The translations under genes and the position numbers were made by a program. Below the pieces are notes generated by a model that was not told the origin of the DNA, searched no databases, and was given only the letters and a program-made list of their open reading frames with translations. A DNA stretch of 64,000 nt from Kitasatospora indigofera. GTDB lineage: Bacteria; Actinomycetota; Actinomycetes; Streptomycetales; Streptomycetaceae. The DNA is taken from contig NZ_BNBO01000006.1 of NCBI RefSeq assembly GCF_014655955.1, positions 211,460 through 275,459 of the forward strand. The letters run 5' to 3'. Positions 1-8,324 of this stretch are shown here, one piece after another. Positions within the stretch are counted from its first letter, which is position 1. Every line of letters starts with the position of its first letter.

Positions 1-23
1 CTGTCATCGCGTAGGATCGGCGC

Positions 24-590
24 ATGGGTCGATGGGAGCCGAACGCGCGCGGGCGCCTTGAGCAGGCAGCGCTGGACCTCTACCGGGAGCGCGGGTTCGA
101 GCAGACCACCGCCGCGCAGATCGCCGAACGCGCCGGGCTCACCGAGCGGACGTTCTTCCGGCACTACGCGGACAAGCGCGAGGTGCTGTTCGGGGGCTCG
201 CAGGCGCTGGAGCAGGTCTTCGTGGACACCCTCGCCGGCACCCCGGACACGGCCGCGCCGATCGACGCGATGGCCGCGACGCTGGAGGCCGTCGCCGCCT
301 TCTTCCAGGGCCGCCACGAGTTCGCCCGGCAACGCCAGTCCGTCATCACGGCGAACGCGGAGTTGCGCGAGCGCGAACTCGTCAAGCTCGCCTCGCTGTC
401 CGCGGCGCTCGCCGGCACCCTGCGCCGCCGCGGCGTCGAGGACCCGGCCGCGAGCCTGGCCGCGGAGGCGGGCATCGCCGTTTTCAAGGTCGGCTTCGAG
501 CGCTGGGTCGGTGACGACGGGGGCCGGAGCCTCGCGGACCATCTGCGGGAGGCGCTCGGCGAGCTGCGGCTGCTGGCCGCGGGCGGGTGA
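24..590 (+). CDS. TetR/AcrR family transcriptional regulator
   Basis: 188-aa protein with an N-terminal TetR-type helix-turn-helix at about residues 10-55. It includes the typical stretch GLTERTFFRHYADKREVL, followed by an all-helical ligand-binding region. The usual TetR length is 180-220 aa, so it looks complete. The ATG at 24 is preceded by AGGATC as ribosome-binding site. The gene sits at the left edge, so its divergent or upstream target is outside the window and no operator can be assigned. The role is DNA-binding repressor by family; the ligand is unknown. Confidence 0.9.
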   Translation: MGRWEPNARGRLEQAALDLYRERGFEQTTAAQIAERAGLTERTFFRHYADKREVLFGGSQALEQVFVDTLAGTPDTAAPIDAMAATLEAVAAFFQGRHEFARQRQSVITANAELRERELVKLASLSAALAGTLRRRGVEDPAASLAAEAGIAVFKVGFERWVGDDGGRSLADHLREALGELRLLAAGG

Positions 591-848
591 CCGTGGGCAC
601 CCGGTCGCGACGGCGGGTCGGCCGCCCCGCTCGGCTGCCTTCCACGGGCGGGAGCGTGGCCGGGCCGCCGTCCGGGCCACCGTCGGTGCCCCCGTCCGCG
701 GCGGTCGGACGGCTGCCGGCACCGGTCGGGCGGGCGGGCCACGTGACCCACGCCTCTTGTCGGGACGTGCCTGTCATGGTTTGATCACGATGCTTTCTGT
801 GGGTGGCCGCCGGGGGCGGGGTGCCGGACCAGGTGTGCCGGTGGTCCC

Positions 849-1397
849 GTGCGCGGCGGTGGTGTCGAGAAGGGGGTGGAGGGCTTGTTCGCGGATGCTG
901 ATGCCGACCCCGTCGGCGGCGGTGATGAGCCGACTCCGGCGGAGTTGCGGGATCTCCAGGCACGCGCGGACGCGCTGGCGCGGGACGTCGCCGCGATGCG
1001 CGAGCGGCTGAGGGAACAGCCGGACCTGCCGCGCGGGGTGCGGGGAGCCCTGCCGGGTGCGGTGGACGAGGCCCTCGGGCAGGCGGCCCGGCGGATCGGG
1101 GGAGCGGCCGAGAAGCTGGCCCGGGTGCGCGCCGCCCAGCAGCCCGGGTCGTGCACGGCGTGGTGGGGGATCTGTCCGCGCTGCGGTCCGACGCTGCGGA
1201 CGGAGGACGGTCGCTCCTGGTGCCAGGAGTGCGGCGCCGGATGGGGCTACGACCGCTCCCAGGGCCCCTGCGGCGAGGCGGCGACCTTCCTGGCGATGGA
1301 CGCGCAGGGCGGGACGGTCATCGTCTGCGCGGCGCACGGCCGGCACATGCAGGAACGCCTCGACGGCGGGCTGCTGCTGGCGATCCCCACGCTGTAG
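849..1397 (+). CDS. Hypothetical protein with coiled coil and zinc-ribbon-like cysteines
   Basis: About 182 aa from GTG 849. The start is uncertain: TTG 885 follows a good AAGGGGGTGGAGG ribosome site and may be the real one. The N-terminal half is Ala/Arg/Glu-rich and probably helical (about residues 30-95). The C-terminal half has CPRCG and CQECG about 20 residues apart, as in a zinc ribbon, then further Cys and His residues. No known family was recognised. It stands alone on the plus strand with no operon partner, so function is unassigned. Confidence 0.6.
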   Translation: MRGGGVEKGVEGLFADADADPVGGGDEPTPAELRDLQARADALARDVAAMRERLREQPDLPRGVRGALPGAVDEALGQAARRIGGAAEKLARVRAAQQPGSCTAWWGICPRCGPTLRTEDGRSWCQECGAGWGYDRSQGPCGEAATFLAMDAQGGTVIVCAAHGRHMQERLDGGLLLAIPTL

Positions 1398-1887
1398 GGC
1401 CGTGGGGCGGACGCGCCGCGGTCTCTTTCCCGGGCCGCGGCGCGGAGCCGCCGGCAGGGCCCCGTGAAGGCCGGCGGCGGCACGGTCGGTGGCGGCGCGG
1501 GCGTGCCCTGCCGGTGGCGGGCCGCCCGCCGTGGCTGTCGGGCGCCGGGACGGGCGGGCTCGTCCCGGCCCTCGCCGTTCCCGCCCGTCGCGTCCGTCTG
1601 GGCCGTGACCGTATCCCCGGCGTGACCCGCCCTCGGCGTGAACGTCCCCGCCGTCCGCAGCGTGACCGCTCCGCAGCGTGACCGCTCCGCCGCGCCTCCG
1701 CGCCTGCGTCTCTCCGCGCCTCCGCGCCTCTCCGCTCCGCTTCGCCGTCCCTCCATGCCTCCATGCCTCCGTGCCCCGGCTGTCCGGAGGTCCGGCCGGC
1801 AGGTGTTCCCCCGCCCTCACCTCGCGGTCCTTCCCCACCGCCGTCCGGTGGGCCCAGGGGCAGCAAAGGCCCGCCGCTGCACAAGGG
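1398..1887. other. Gene-free, low-complexity intergenic stretch
   Basis: No coding frame here has credible composition. From about 1600 to 1790 the plus strand is C/T-rich and built of short imperfect direct repeats: CGTGACC recurs several times, then CGCCTCCG/CCTCCATG units. No RNA gene or clear terminator was seen. Promoter and operator elements for the downstream glycosidase begin at 1888. Confidence 0.5.
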
Positions 1888-1935
1888 TTGACAGTGGTCA
1901 GTCGTACCCCGAGACTCCCGGGAGAGCGCTCTCTC
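1888..1935 (+). promoter_or_regulatory. Promoter with LacI-family-type operator upstream of the GH3 gene
   Basis: TTGACA (1888-1893), a 17-bp spacer and GAGACT (1911-1916) form a fair sigma-70-type promoter. Immediately downstream, at the expected transcription start, lies the palindrome GAGAGCGCTCTC (1922-1933; 16 bp with one mismatch over 1920-1935). The central GCGC with GAGA arms resembles actinobacterial LacI-family operators such as the CebR box. Placement over the start point fits repression lifted by a sugar. The cognate LacI regulator is not in this window. Confidence 0.65.
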
Positions 1936-2068
1936 ATGCTCGATGTGCGAGCTGTCAAAGCCTGTTCCGCCCCCCGTCAGGCAGTCGCCGTACCCACCCG
2001 TCAGCCGTCGCCGTACCGCGCGACGGCTCGGGGCCGGGCCACGGCATCCCACCCCCAGGGAGATGCAC

Positions 2069-5000
2069 ATGCGATTCCTGCCCCTGCTCCTAGGGCCGCC
2101 GGCCCGGGTGCTGCGACGCCGCCGCCCCTTGCTGGCCGTCCTGGTCGCGCTCGCCCTGGCGGCCGGCGGAGCGGTCGGTGTCACGGCCGGCACCGCGAGT
2201 GCCGCCTCGGCCCTGCTGTCCCAGGGCCGGCCGGCCACGGCCTCGTCGGTGGAGAACGCCGGCACCCCCGCCTCGGCGGCGGTCGACGGCAACGCCGGTA
2301 CCCGCTGGTCCAGCGCGGCCGCCGACCCCCAGTGGCTGCAGATCGACCTCGGCGCCACCGCCACCGTCGACCGGGTGGTGCTGAACTGGGAGGCAGCCTT
2401 CGCCAAGGGCTTCCGGATCGAGGTGTCCGGCGACGCCGCGGCCTGGACGCCGGTCTACACCACGGCCACCGGCGCCGGCGGTGTCCAGGACCTCGCCGTC
2501 TCCGGCAGCGGCCGCTACATCCGCCTCTACGCCACCGCCCGCGGCACCGGCTACGGCTACTCGCTCTGGGAGTTCCAGGTCTACGGCACCGGCGGCACCG
2601 GCCCGGGCTGCGGCACCACGAACGCCGCCCAGGGCCGGCCGGCGACGGCCTCGTCGGTGGAGAACGTCGGCACCCCCGCCTCGGCGGCGGTCGACGGCAA
2701 CGCCGGTACCCGCTGGTCCAGCGCGGCCGCCGACCCCCAGTGGCTGCAGATCGACCTCGGCGCCACGACCGCGGTCTGCCGGGTGGTGCTGAACTGGGAG
2801 GCCGCCTTCGCGAGCGGCTTCCGGATCGAGGTGTCCGCCGACGCCGCCGCCTGGACGCCGGTCTACACCACGGCCACCGGCGCCGGTGGTGTCCAGGACC
2901 TCGCCGTCTCCGGCAGCGGCCGCTACATCCGCCTCTACGCCACCGCCCGCGGCAGCGCCTGGGGCTACTCGCTCTGGGAGTTCCAGGTCTTCGCCGGTTC
3001 CGGTGGTGGCGGCGGTGACTTCTCCGGCTCGGTGATCTCCGCCTACAAGCAGGTCGCCGCCTCGTCCTACGAGGGCGGCAACGCCCCGGCGGCGGCGCTG
3101 GACGGCCGCACCACCACCCGCTGGTCGAGCCAGCCCGGTGACACCCAGTGGCTGCGGGTGGACCTGGGCGGCGCCGCCACCGTCACCGGTGTCGTGCTGA
3201 ACTGGGAGACCGCCTACGGCACCGGCTACCGCATCGAGGTGTCCCAGGACGGCGTCGCGTGGACGCCGATCCACACCACCACGGCGGGCACCGGCGGCGT
3301 CGAGCGGCTGGCGGTCACCGGCAAGGGGCGGTACGTGCGGTTCTACGGCACGGCGCGGGCCACCGGCTACGGCTACTCGCTGTGGGAGTTCCAGGTCTAC
3401 GGCACGGTCGACTCCTCCGCCGCCACGCCGCCGCTGCTCTCCGGGCCCACCAGGGCGCCCGCCGCACCGGGCCAGTTCGCGCTCTCCGCCCCGGCGGACA
3501 AGGCCATGGTCACCAGTACCCGGCGGCCGCCCCTCTCCTGGGCCTCGGTGCCGGGCGCCGCGCGCTACGAGGTGTGGCTGAACCTCAGCCGCACCGACTA
3601 CGACTTCACCCAGAACGTCGACCTGATCGACCTCTACACCAAGGTCGCCGAGCCCACCGGCACCACCTACACGCCGAGTTGGGACATCTCCGACCGCTGG
3701 ACCTACAAGTGGTACGTGGTCGCGGTGACCGCCGCCGGGGCCCGTACCACCTCCGAGATCCGGACCTTCAGCCTCTACCTGCCGGACATCGAGACCACCG
3801 ACGACGGCATCGGCGTCGTCAACGGCGCCCGTGACCTCAACAAGAACGGGACGATCGAGCCGTACGAGGACTGGCGTCGGCCCGTCGAGACCAGGGTCGC
3901 CGACCTCCTGGGCCGGATGACCCTGGAGGAGAAGGCCTACCAGATGTTCTACAACGTCCAGTCCTACCCCATGTCGGGCTGGCACTTCGGCCCGGCGCAG
4001 CCGGGCGACCTGCACACCGTGCTGCTCTCCACCGCGGCCACCCGGCTGGGCATCCCGCCGGTCTCGGCAGGCGACACCACGGCCGGCTACCAGACGACCT
4101 ATCCGCTGCAGAGCGCCCTGGCGGCCGGCAAGGACTACGCGCTGGACTACCAACTGGGCAACATGCAGCGGCTGGAGGAGCTGGAGGTCGGGGCGCGCGG
4201 CACCCTGTCGCCGCTCGCGGAGGTCGGCACCAAGGTGCTGTACCCGCGGATCCAGGAGGGCGGCGGCGAGAACGCCGACGTCGCGGCGGCGCAGCTGCGG
4301 GCCCTGGTGGCCGGTCTCCAGGGCGGTCCGGAGCTCAACCCCGGCTCGGTGCTGGCGACGGTCAAGCACTGGCCCGGCGAGGGCGCCGGCGGCGAGGCCG
4401 GGATCACCTACGACGGGGTCACCATCAAGTACCACATGATCCCGTTCCGGGCGGCGATGCAGGCCGGCGCGGTGAACATCATGCCGGGCTACGCGGGCAG
4501 TTCGTACCTGGACCCGGGCGGCCCGGGTGCGGGCGACAGCGCCAAGATCCTGGCGTACCTGCGGCAGAACCTCGGGTACACCGGCCTGATCACCACCGAC
4601 TGGCTGCCCTCCTCGGCGTGGGTGAACGCGGCCAACGCCGGTTCGGACGTGATGGGCGGCGCCGACCCGGGCGCCCCCGGCTACAGCATGGCGACCTTCG
4701 AGTCGCAGGTGCCGCTCGCCCGGATCGACGACGCGGTGACCCGCATCCTGCGGCTCAAGTTCCAGCTCGGCGTCTTCGAGCACCCGTACGGCGACCCGGT
4801 GAACGGCCCCTACCGGTTCCACCAGCCCGGCTACGTGGAGCTGGCGAACAAGGCGGCCCGGGAGTCCGACACGCTGCTGAAGAACAACGGCGTGCTGCCG
4901 GTCCGGCTGAACGCCGGGGACAACATCGTGGTCGCGGGCCCGCGGGCCGCCGACGGTTCGGCCTGCTGCATCTGGACCAGCTACTTCCACGAGAACTACG

Positions 5001-5581
5001 GTTCGCAGACGCTGCTGGACGCGGTCAAGGCGCGGGCGGCCAAGGCCGGGGTCAACGTCTACCAGGACACCGGGCCCGCGCCGAAGCTGGCCGTGGTGGC
5101 GGTGGGCGAGCCCACGTACACCCATGCCACCGCGTGGGTGAAGGAACAGCCCTACCTGCCGGCCGACCAACTGGCGCTCATCCAGAAGTTCAAGCAGCAG
5201 GGCGTTCCGGTGGTCGTCGTGCTGACGCTGCCGCGGCCGATCGTGATCAGCGAGTGGAACGACCTGGCCGACGCCGTGGTGGTGACCTACCGCGGTGGCG
5301 AGGAGGTCGGCCCGGCCACCGCAGGACTGCTGTTCGGCGACTACGCGCCGTCGGGCAAACTGCCGTGGCAGCTGCCGCGCAGCCTGGACCAGGTGCTCAG
5401 GCCGGGCGGCACCGACACCCTCGCCGACGCCAACGAGAACTGGGACCTGCCGTACGACCTGGGCGCCACCGCCGCCGAACGGGCGGACATCCGGGCCAGG
5501 ATCGACGCGGGCCAGCCGGTGCCGACGACGTACGGCAATCCGCTCTACCCGTACGGAGCGGGTCTGACCGGCTGGAACTGA
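2069..5581 (+). CDS. Secreted glycoside hydrolase family 3 protein with three F5/8C (CBM32-like) modules
   Basis: 1170-aa secreted enzyme. ATG 2069 is chosen because AGGGAG ends 6 bases upstream; ATG 2063 is too close. Order: Arg-rich signal peptide with hydrophobic core (residues 1-45), three discoidin-like carbohydrate-binding modules (about 50-175, 186-310, 320-446), a fibronectin-III-like linker (470-570) and a GH3 catalytic region (580-1170). The GH3 part has the KHWPGEG substrate-loop motif and the ITTDW nucleophile motif (Asp844). It probably removes beta-linked sugars outside the cell; beta-glucosidase, xylosidase or N-acetylglucosaminidase cannot be separated by eye. A LacI-type operator lies upstream and a strong hairpin follows the stop. 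Confidence 0.9.
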   Translation: MRFLPLLLGPPARVLRRRRPLLAVLVALALAAGGAVGVTAGTASAASALLSQGRPATASSVENAGTPASAAVDGNAGTRWSSAAADPQWLQIDLGATATVDRVVLNWEAAFAKGFRIEVSGDAAAWTPVYTTATGAGGVQDLAVSGSGRYIRLYATARGTGYGYSLWEFQVYGTGGTGPGCGTTNAAQGRPATASSVENVGTPASAAVDGNAGTRWSSAAADPQWLQIDLGATTAVCRVVLNWEAAFASGFRIEVSADAAAWTPVYTTATGAGGVQDLAVSGSGRYIRLYATARGSAWGYSLWEFQVFAGSGGGGGDFSGSVISAYKQVAASSYEGGNAPAAALDGRTTTRWSSQPGDTQWLRVDLGGAATVTGVVLNWETAYGTGYRIEVSQDGVAWTPIHTTTAGTGGVERLAVTGKGRYVRFYGTARATGYGYSLWEFQVYGTVDSSAATPPLLSGPTRAPAAPGQFALSAPADKAMVTSTRRPPLSWASVPGAARYEVWLNLSRTDYDFTQNVDLIDLYTKVAEPTGTTYTPSWDISDRWTYKWYVVAVTAAGARTTSEIRTFSLYLPDIETTDDGIGVVNGARDLNKNGTIEPYEDWRRPVETRVADLLGRMTLEEKAYQMFYNVQSYPMSGWHFGPAQPGDLHTVLLSTAATRLGIPPVSAGDTTAGYQTTYPLQSALAAGKDYALDYQLGNMQRLEELEVGARGTLSPLAEVGTKVLYPRIQEGGGENADVAAAQLRALVAGLQGGPELNPGSVLATVKHWPGEGAGGEAGITYDGVTIKYHMIPFRAAMQAGAVNIMPGYAGSSYLDPGGPGAGDSAKILAYLRQNLGYTGLITTDWLPSSAWVNAANAGSDVMGGADPGAPGYSMATFESQVPLARIDDAVTRILRLKFQLGVFEHPYGDPVNGPYRFHQPGYVELANKAARESDTLLKNNGVLPVRLNAGDNIVVAGPRAADGSACCIWTSYFHENYGSQTLLDAVKARAAKAGVNVYQDTGPAPKLAVVAVGEPTYTHATAWVKEQPYLPADQLALIQKFKQQGVPVVVVLTLPRPIVISEWNDLADAVVVTYRGGEEVGPATAGLLFGDYAPSGKLPWQLPRSLDQVLRPGGTDTLADANENWDLPYDLGATAAERADIRARIDAGQPVPTTYGNPLYPYGAGLTGWN
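2223..3000 (+). repeat. 408-bp tandem duplication inside the GH3 gene
   Basis: The first and second carbohydrate-binding modules are nearly identical at the DNA level, with corresponding bases offset by exactly 408 bp (for example AGGGCCGGCC at 2223 and 2631). The third module is clearly related but much more diverged. This indicates a recent in-frame duplication of one module. Confidence 0.85.
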
Positions 5582-5600
5582 CCGTCCGGCACACCGTACG

Positions 5601-5646
5601 GGCGCCCCCGTCCCCGCCCCCGCGAAGGGGCGGGGACGGGGGCGCC
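5601..5646. terminator. Bidirectional hairpin terminator
   Basis: Perfect 20-bp GC-rich inverted repeat (5601-5620 and 5627-5646) with a 6-base loop, CGCGAA. It lies between the convergent ends of the GH3 gene (5581) and the minus-strand TetR gene (5712), so it can end transcription from both sides. There is no U-tract, as is common in actinomycetes. Confidence 0.8.
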
Positions 5647-5711
5647 CCGCCGTGTGCGGGGCGTCCGTCCCGGGCGGGCGACGGCGGGGTGCGGGCGCCG
5701 GCCCCCGCCGG

Positions 5712-6281
5712 TCAGGACGTCGCCCTGGCCCGCAGCAGGGCGTCGAGCGAATCCAGGATCCACTCCCAGGACTCCTGGGGGTCGACGGCGGTGTGGCTGA
5801 AGCCACCGGCCGTCTCCAGGCTGACGTAGCCGTGGAAGACGCTGCCGAGCATCCGGACGGCGTGCGTCTGGTCCGGCTCCGCCAGGTCGTAGCCGCGCAG
5901 GATCGCCCGGGTCATCTGCGCGTGCCGGACGCCGGCACTGGCGGCCGCCGTCTCGGGATCGAGCCTGAGCCGGGTGGCGTCGTAGCGGCCGGGGTGCTCC
6001 CGGGCGTAGTCGCGGTAGGCATCGGCGAAGGCGGCCAGCGCGTCCTTGCCGGCCCGCCCGGCCAGGGAGGCGGTGACCCGGTCGGCGAGTTCCTCCAGTG
6101 CGAAGAGGGCGATCCGGGTCTTGAGCTCCTGGGAGCTCTTGAGGTGCGAGTACAGGCTCGCGACCTTGACGTCGAACCGCCGGGCGAGCGCCGAGAGGGT
6201 CACCTGGTCGAAGCCGGCCTCGTCGGCCAGTTCCGCCCCCGCCCGGGTCAGGCGCTCCGGTGTCAGTCCTGCTCGAACCAT
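5712..6281 (-). CDS. TetR/AcrR family regulator with WHG-type C-terminal domain
   Basis: 189 aa. HTH at about residues 8-55 (DQVTLSALARRFDVKVASLY) and a C-terminal half with HPGRY and VFHGYVSLE, typical of the TetR subgroup with the WHG C-terminal domain. It is a clear paralog of the TetR gene at 39002-39598. It is transcribed divergently from the FBP-domain gene, with a perfect 9-bp inverted repeat in the shared intergenic region. It probably represses itself and that gene. Confidence 0.9.
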   Translation of the reverse strand: MVRAGLTPERLTRAGAELADEAGFDQVTLSALARRFDVKVASLYSHLKSSQELKTRIALFALEELADRVTASLAGRAGKDALAAFADAYRDYAREHPGRYDATRLRLDPETAAASAGVRHAQMTRAILRGYDLAEPDQTHAVRMLGSVFHGYVSLETAGGFSHTAVDPQESWEWILDSLDALLRARATS

Positions 6282-6370
6282 GACCTGCCTCCCGTTGCCT
6301 TCATCCCGTCACCTTAATCCCATGCCCTTCGCCCCAGGGCCTTCATGCCGTCTGGCGACAAGGGTTATGC

Positions 6371-6395
6371 ATTTGCCTAAAGCCTATAGGCAAAT
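6371..6395. promoter_or_regulatory. TetR operator between divergent regulator and FBP gene
   Basis: Perfect inverted repeat ATTTGCCTA-N7-TAGGCAAAT in an AT-rich pocket 14 bases upstream of the FBP start and 90 bases upstream of the TetR start. TATAGG at 6385-6390, inside the repeat, could serve as the -10 element of the rightward promoter, so a bound repressor would block it. Confidence 0.75.
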
Positions 6396-6408
6396 TAGCG
6401 TAGTGGTC

Positions 6409-6900
6409 ATGAAGCCGTTGACCGAGCAAGAGATCCGTACCGCCTTCGTGAACTGCACCAAGGGCGAGGCGAAGCGCCTGGCCGTCCCCCGGGACCTGGC
6501 CGAGCAGCCCTGGGACGACCTGGACTTCCTGGGCTGGCGGGACCCGCAGGCGCCCGGCCGGGCCTACCTCGCCACCGAGTCGGACGGCCGCACGGTGGCG
6601 CTCGCCCTGCGGCTGCCCGGTACCGCCTCCTGGCAGCTGCGGCGCAGCATGTGCTCGATCTGCATGACGACCCACACCGGGGGCGTCTCGTTGATGGTCG
6701 CCGCGAAGGCCGGCCGGGCCGGGCAGCAGGGCAACTCGGTGGGCGCCTACATGTGCAGCGACCTCGCCTGCCCGCTGTACGTCCGGGGCAAGGGGGTGGA
6801 GGGCGTCGGCGCCCGGCTCCCCGAGTCGCTCACCGTGGAGGAGAAGATCCGGCGGGCCGTCGCGAACCTCGCCGCGTTCATCGCCAAGGTCACCGCCTGA
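6409..6900 (+). CDS. FBP (FusB-type zinc-binding) domain protein
   Basis: 163 aa from ATG 6409. The C-terminal half contains paired cysteines (CSICMT, then CSDLACPLYVRG) of the FBP domain, a treble-clef zinc finger related to the C-terminal part of FusB-type elongation factor G-binding proteins. In that family the domain contacts EF-G on the ribosome; whether this protein does so is inference. The start follows the TetR operator directly, so expression is probably TetR-controlled. It is a single-gene transcript. Confidence 0.8.
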   Translation: MKPLTEQEIRTAFVNCTKGEAKRLAVPRDLAEQPWDDLDFLGWRDPQAPGRAYLATESDGRTVALALRLPGTASWQLRRSMCSICMTTHTGGVSLMVAAKAGRAGQQGNSVGAYMCSDLACPLYVRGKGVEGVGARLPESLTVEEKIRRAVANLAAFIAKVTA

Positions 6901-7196
6901 CGCGTCCGGCCGCGCTGCCCGCGCCGGGATCGCGGTGCTGCGGGCTCGCCCCGCCCCGGGCTCGCGGTGTCACAGGGCGTGTTCGAATCCGAGCGGTACG
7001 TCCTTGCAGGTGAAAGCGAGGATGTTCGATCGAATTCCATTAGCTCAAATGTTCGAACAGGCTCTAGGGTGGGTGTCGGGCGGGGGCACCGGAGATCAGG
7101 ACCTGGGGGTCGTGGAGCTGGGAGGCGACCACCGTTGTTCACGCATCCGCACGTCGCCGTGCACCCCCTCCTCGTCGCCGCCCCCGGGGGTGCGGG
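6901..7196 (+). promoter_or_regulatory. Promoter region of the Y-family polymerase gene with three TGTTCGA sites
   Basis: This 296-bp gap holds TGTTCGA three times (6980, 7023, 7050). The last is part of the palindrome TGTTCGAACA (7050-7059), and TTCGATCGAA lies near 7026. TAGGGT at 7065-7070 could be a -10 element, with the palindrome just upstream in the spacer. GTTCG is the actinobacterial LexA half-site, but no copy forms a full CGAAC-N4-GTTCG box. Confidence 0.45.
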
Positions 7197-8324
7197 ATGA
7201 CCGGCACCCTGCCCAGGGCGATCCTCCAGGTGCGGGTCGCGGGAGTGTCCTTCGAGCGCTACCGGGAGCTGTTCGCCGTCCTCGCCGACATCACCCCCGT
7301 CGTGCAGGCCCTGCCGCCGGACGGCGCGCTGCTGGACGTCACCGGCGCGCTGAAGTTCTTCCGACGCACCCCGGAGGGCCTGGCCGACCTGCTGCAGACG
7401 CGGCTCGCCGCCCGGTACGGCCTGCAGGCCGCGATCGGCGGCGGCGGGACCCGCCAGCTCGCCGCGATGGCCTGCGACACCTGCCGGCCGGGGGAGACCC
7501 GCGTCCTGGACCCGCGGGACCCGCAGGCCGCCCGGGCCTTCCTGCGTTCCCGGCCCGTCGAGGCACTGCCCGGCGTCGGCCCCGCGCTCGCCCGCGGCCT
7601 GCAGCGCTACGGGGTCCGCAGCGTCGGCGACCTCGCCGGCCTGCCGCTCGCCACCGTGCAGCGGATCGCCGGGGCCGGCACCGGACGGCTCCTGCACGAC
7701 CGCGCCCTGGGCCACGACCCCCGCCCCGTCACCGCCGGCGGGCCGCCCGCCGGCATCGCCGCCACCCGCCGCTTCGAGCAGGACGTCCTCGACCCCGGCC
7801 AGGCCCGCCGGGCGCTGCTCGCCCTCGCGGTCGACCTGGGCGCCCGGCTGCGGGCCGGCGGCAAGATCGCCCGCGGGGTGGAACTGCAGGTCACCTACGC
7901 CGACCGCTCCCACACCTCCCGGTCCCGGACCCTGCGGGAGCCCACCGCGCACACCCCGGCGATCACCGAGGTCCTGTACGCGATGTTCGCCTCGCTGGGC
8001 CTGCAGCGGGCGCGGATCCGCGCGGTCACCGCCCGGGTCGGCGCCCTCGCCGCCGCCGAACGGGGCTACGTCCAGCTCACCTTCGACGCCGCCACCGAGG
8101 ACCGCCGCCGGCTGGAGCCGGTCCTGGACAAGGCCGACCTGCGCTTCGGCACCGGCGCCGTCCGGCCCGCCGCCCTGGCCGCCCCGGGCCCGTACCGTCC
8201 CGGGAGGCGCACGGCCGGCCGGACCGGCGCCCTCCCGGCGGTCACGGACAGCGGCTATCCTCGCCCGGGCGTCCCACCGGGGGCGGCCGACGGACGGGAC
8301 GGGCATGGCCAGAATCACCTATGA
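7197..8324 (+). CDS. Y-family DNA polymerase-like protein lacking catalytic residues
   Basis: 375 aa from ATG 7197. It resembles DinB/ImuB-type proteins: fingers/palm remnant (1-110), a helix-hairpin-helix (VEALPGVGPALARGLQRYGV, about 122-141), thumb, and little-finger region (about 190-320). The usual N-terminal metal-binding Asp motif is replaced by AILQVRVAGV. The SxDEAYLDVT motif reads PPDGALLDVT, so the Glu is Gly. Polymerase activity is therefore doubtful and an ImuB-like accessory role in mutagenic repair is more plausible (inference). No imuA or dnaE2 partner is adjacent. The 3' end overlaps the next gene by 20 bp. Confidence 0.75.
   Translation: MTGTLPRAILQVRVAGVSFERYRELFAVLADITPVVQALPPDGALLDVTGALKFFRRTPEGLADLLQTRLAARYGLQAAIGGGGTRQLAAMACDTCRPGETRVLDPRDPQAARAFLRSRPVEALPGVGPALARGLQRYGVRSVGDLAGLPLATVQRIAGAGTGRLLHDRALGHDPRPVTAGGPPAGIAATRRFEQDVLDPGQARRALLALAVDLGARLRAGGKIARGVELQVTYADRSHTSRSRTLREPTAHTPAITEVLYAMFASLGLQRARIRAVTARVGALAAAERGYVQLTFDAATEDRRRLEPVLDKADLRFGTGAVRPAALAAPGPYRPGRRTAGRTGALPAVTDSGYPRPGVPPGAADGRDGHGQNHL

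Noticed and set aside
2090..5806. Long minus-strand open frame opposite the GH3 gene
   Set aside because: It spans the terminator and part of the TetR gene and has no domain; it is a by-product of high GC third positions.
6975..7000. tRNA T-loop-like sequence GTTCGAATCC
   Set aside because: The flanking bases do not pair to form a T-stem and no acceptor, D or anticodon arms can be built around it.
6980..7060. Full LexA/SOS boxes upstream of the polymerase-like gene
   Set aside because: GTTCGA half-sites are present but none has a CGAAC partner at the required 4-bp spacing.
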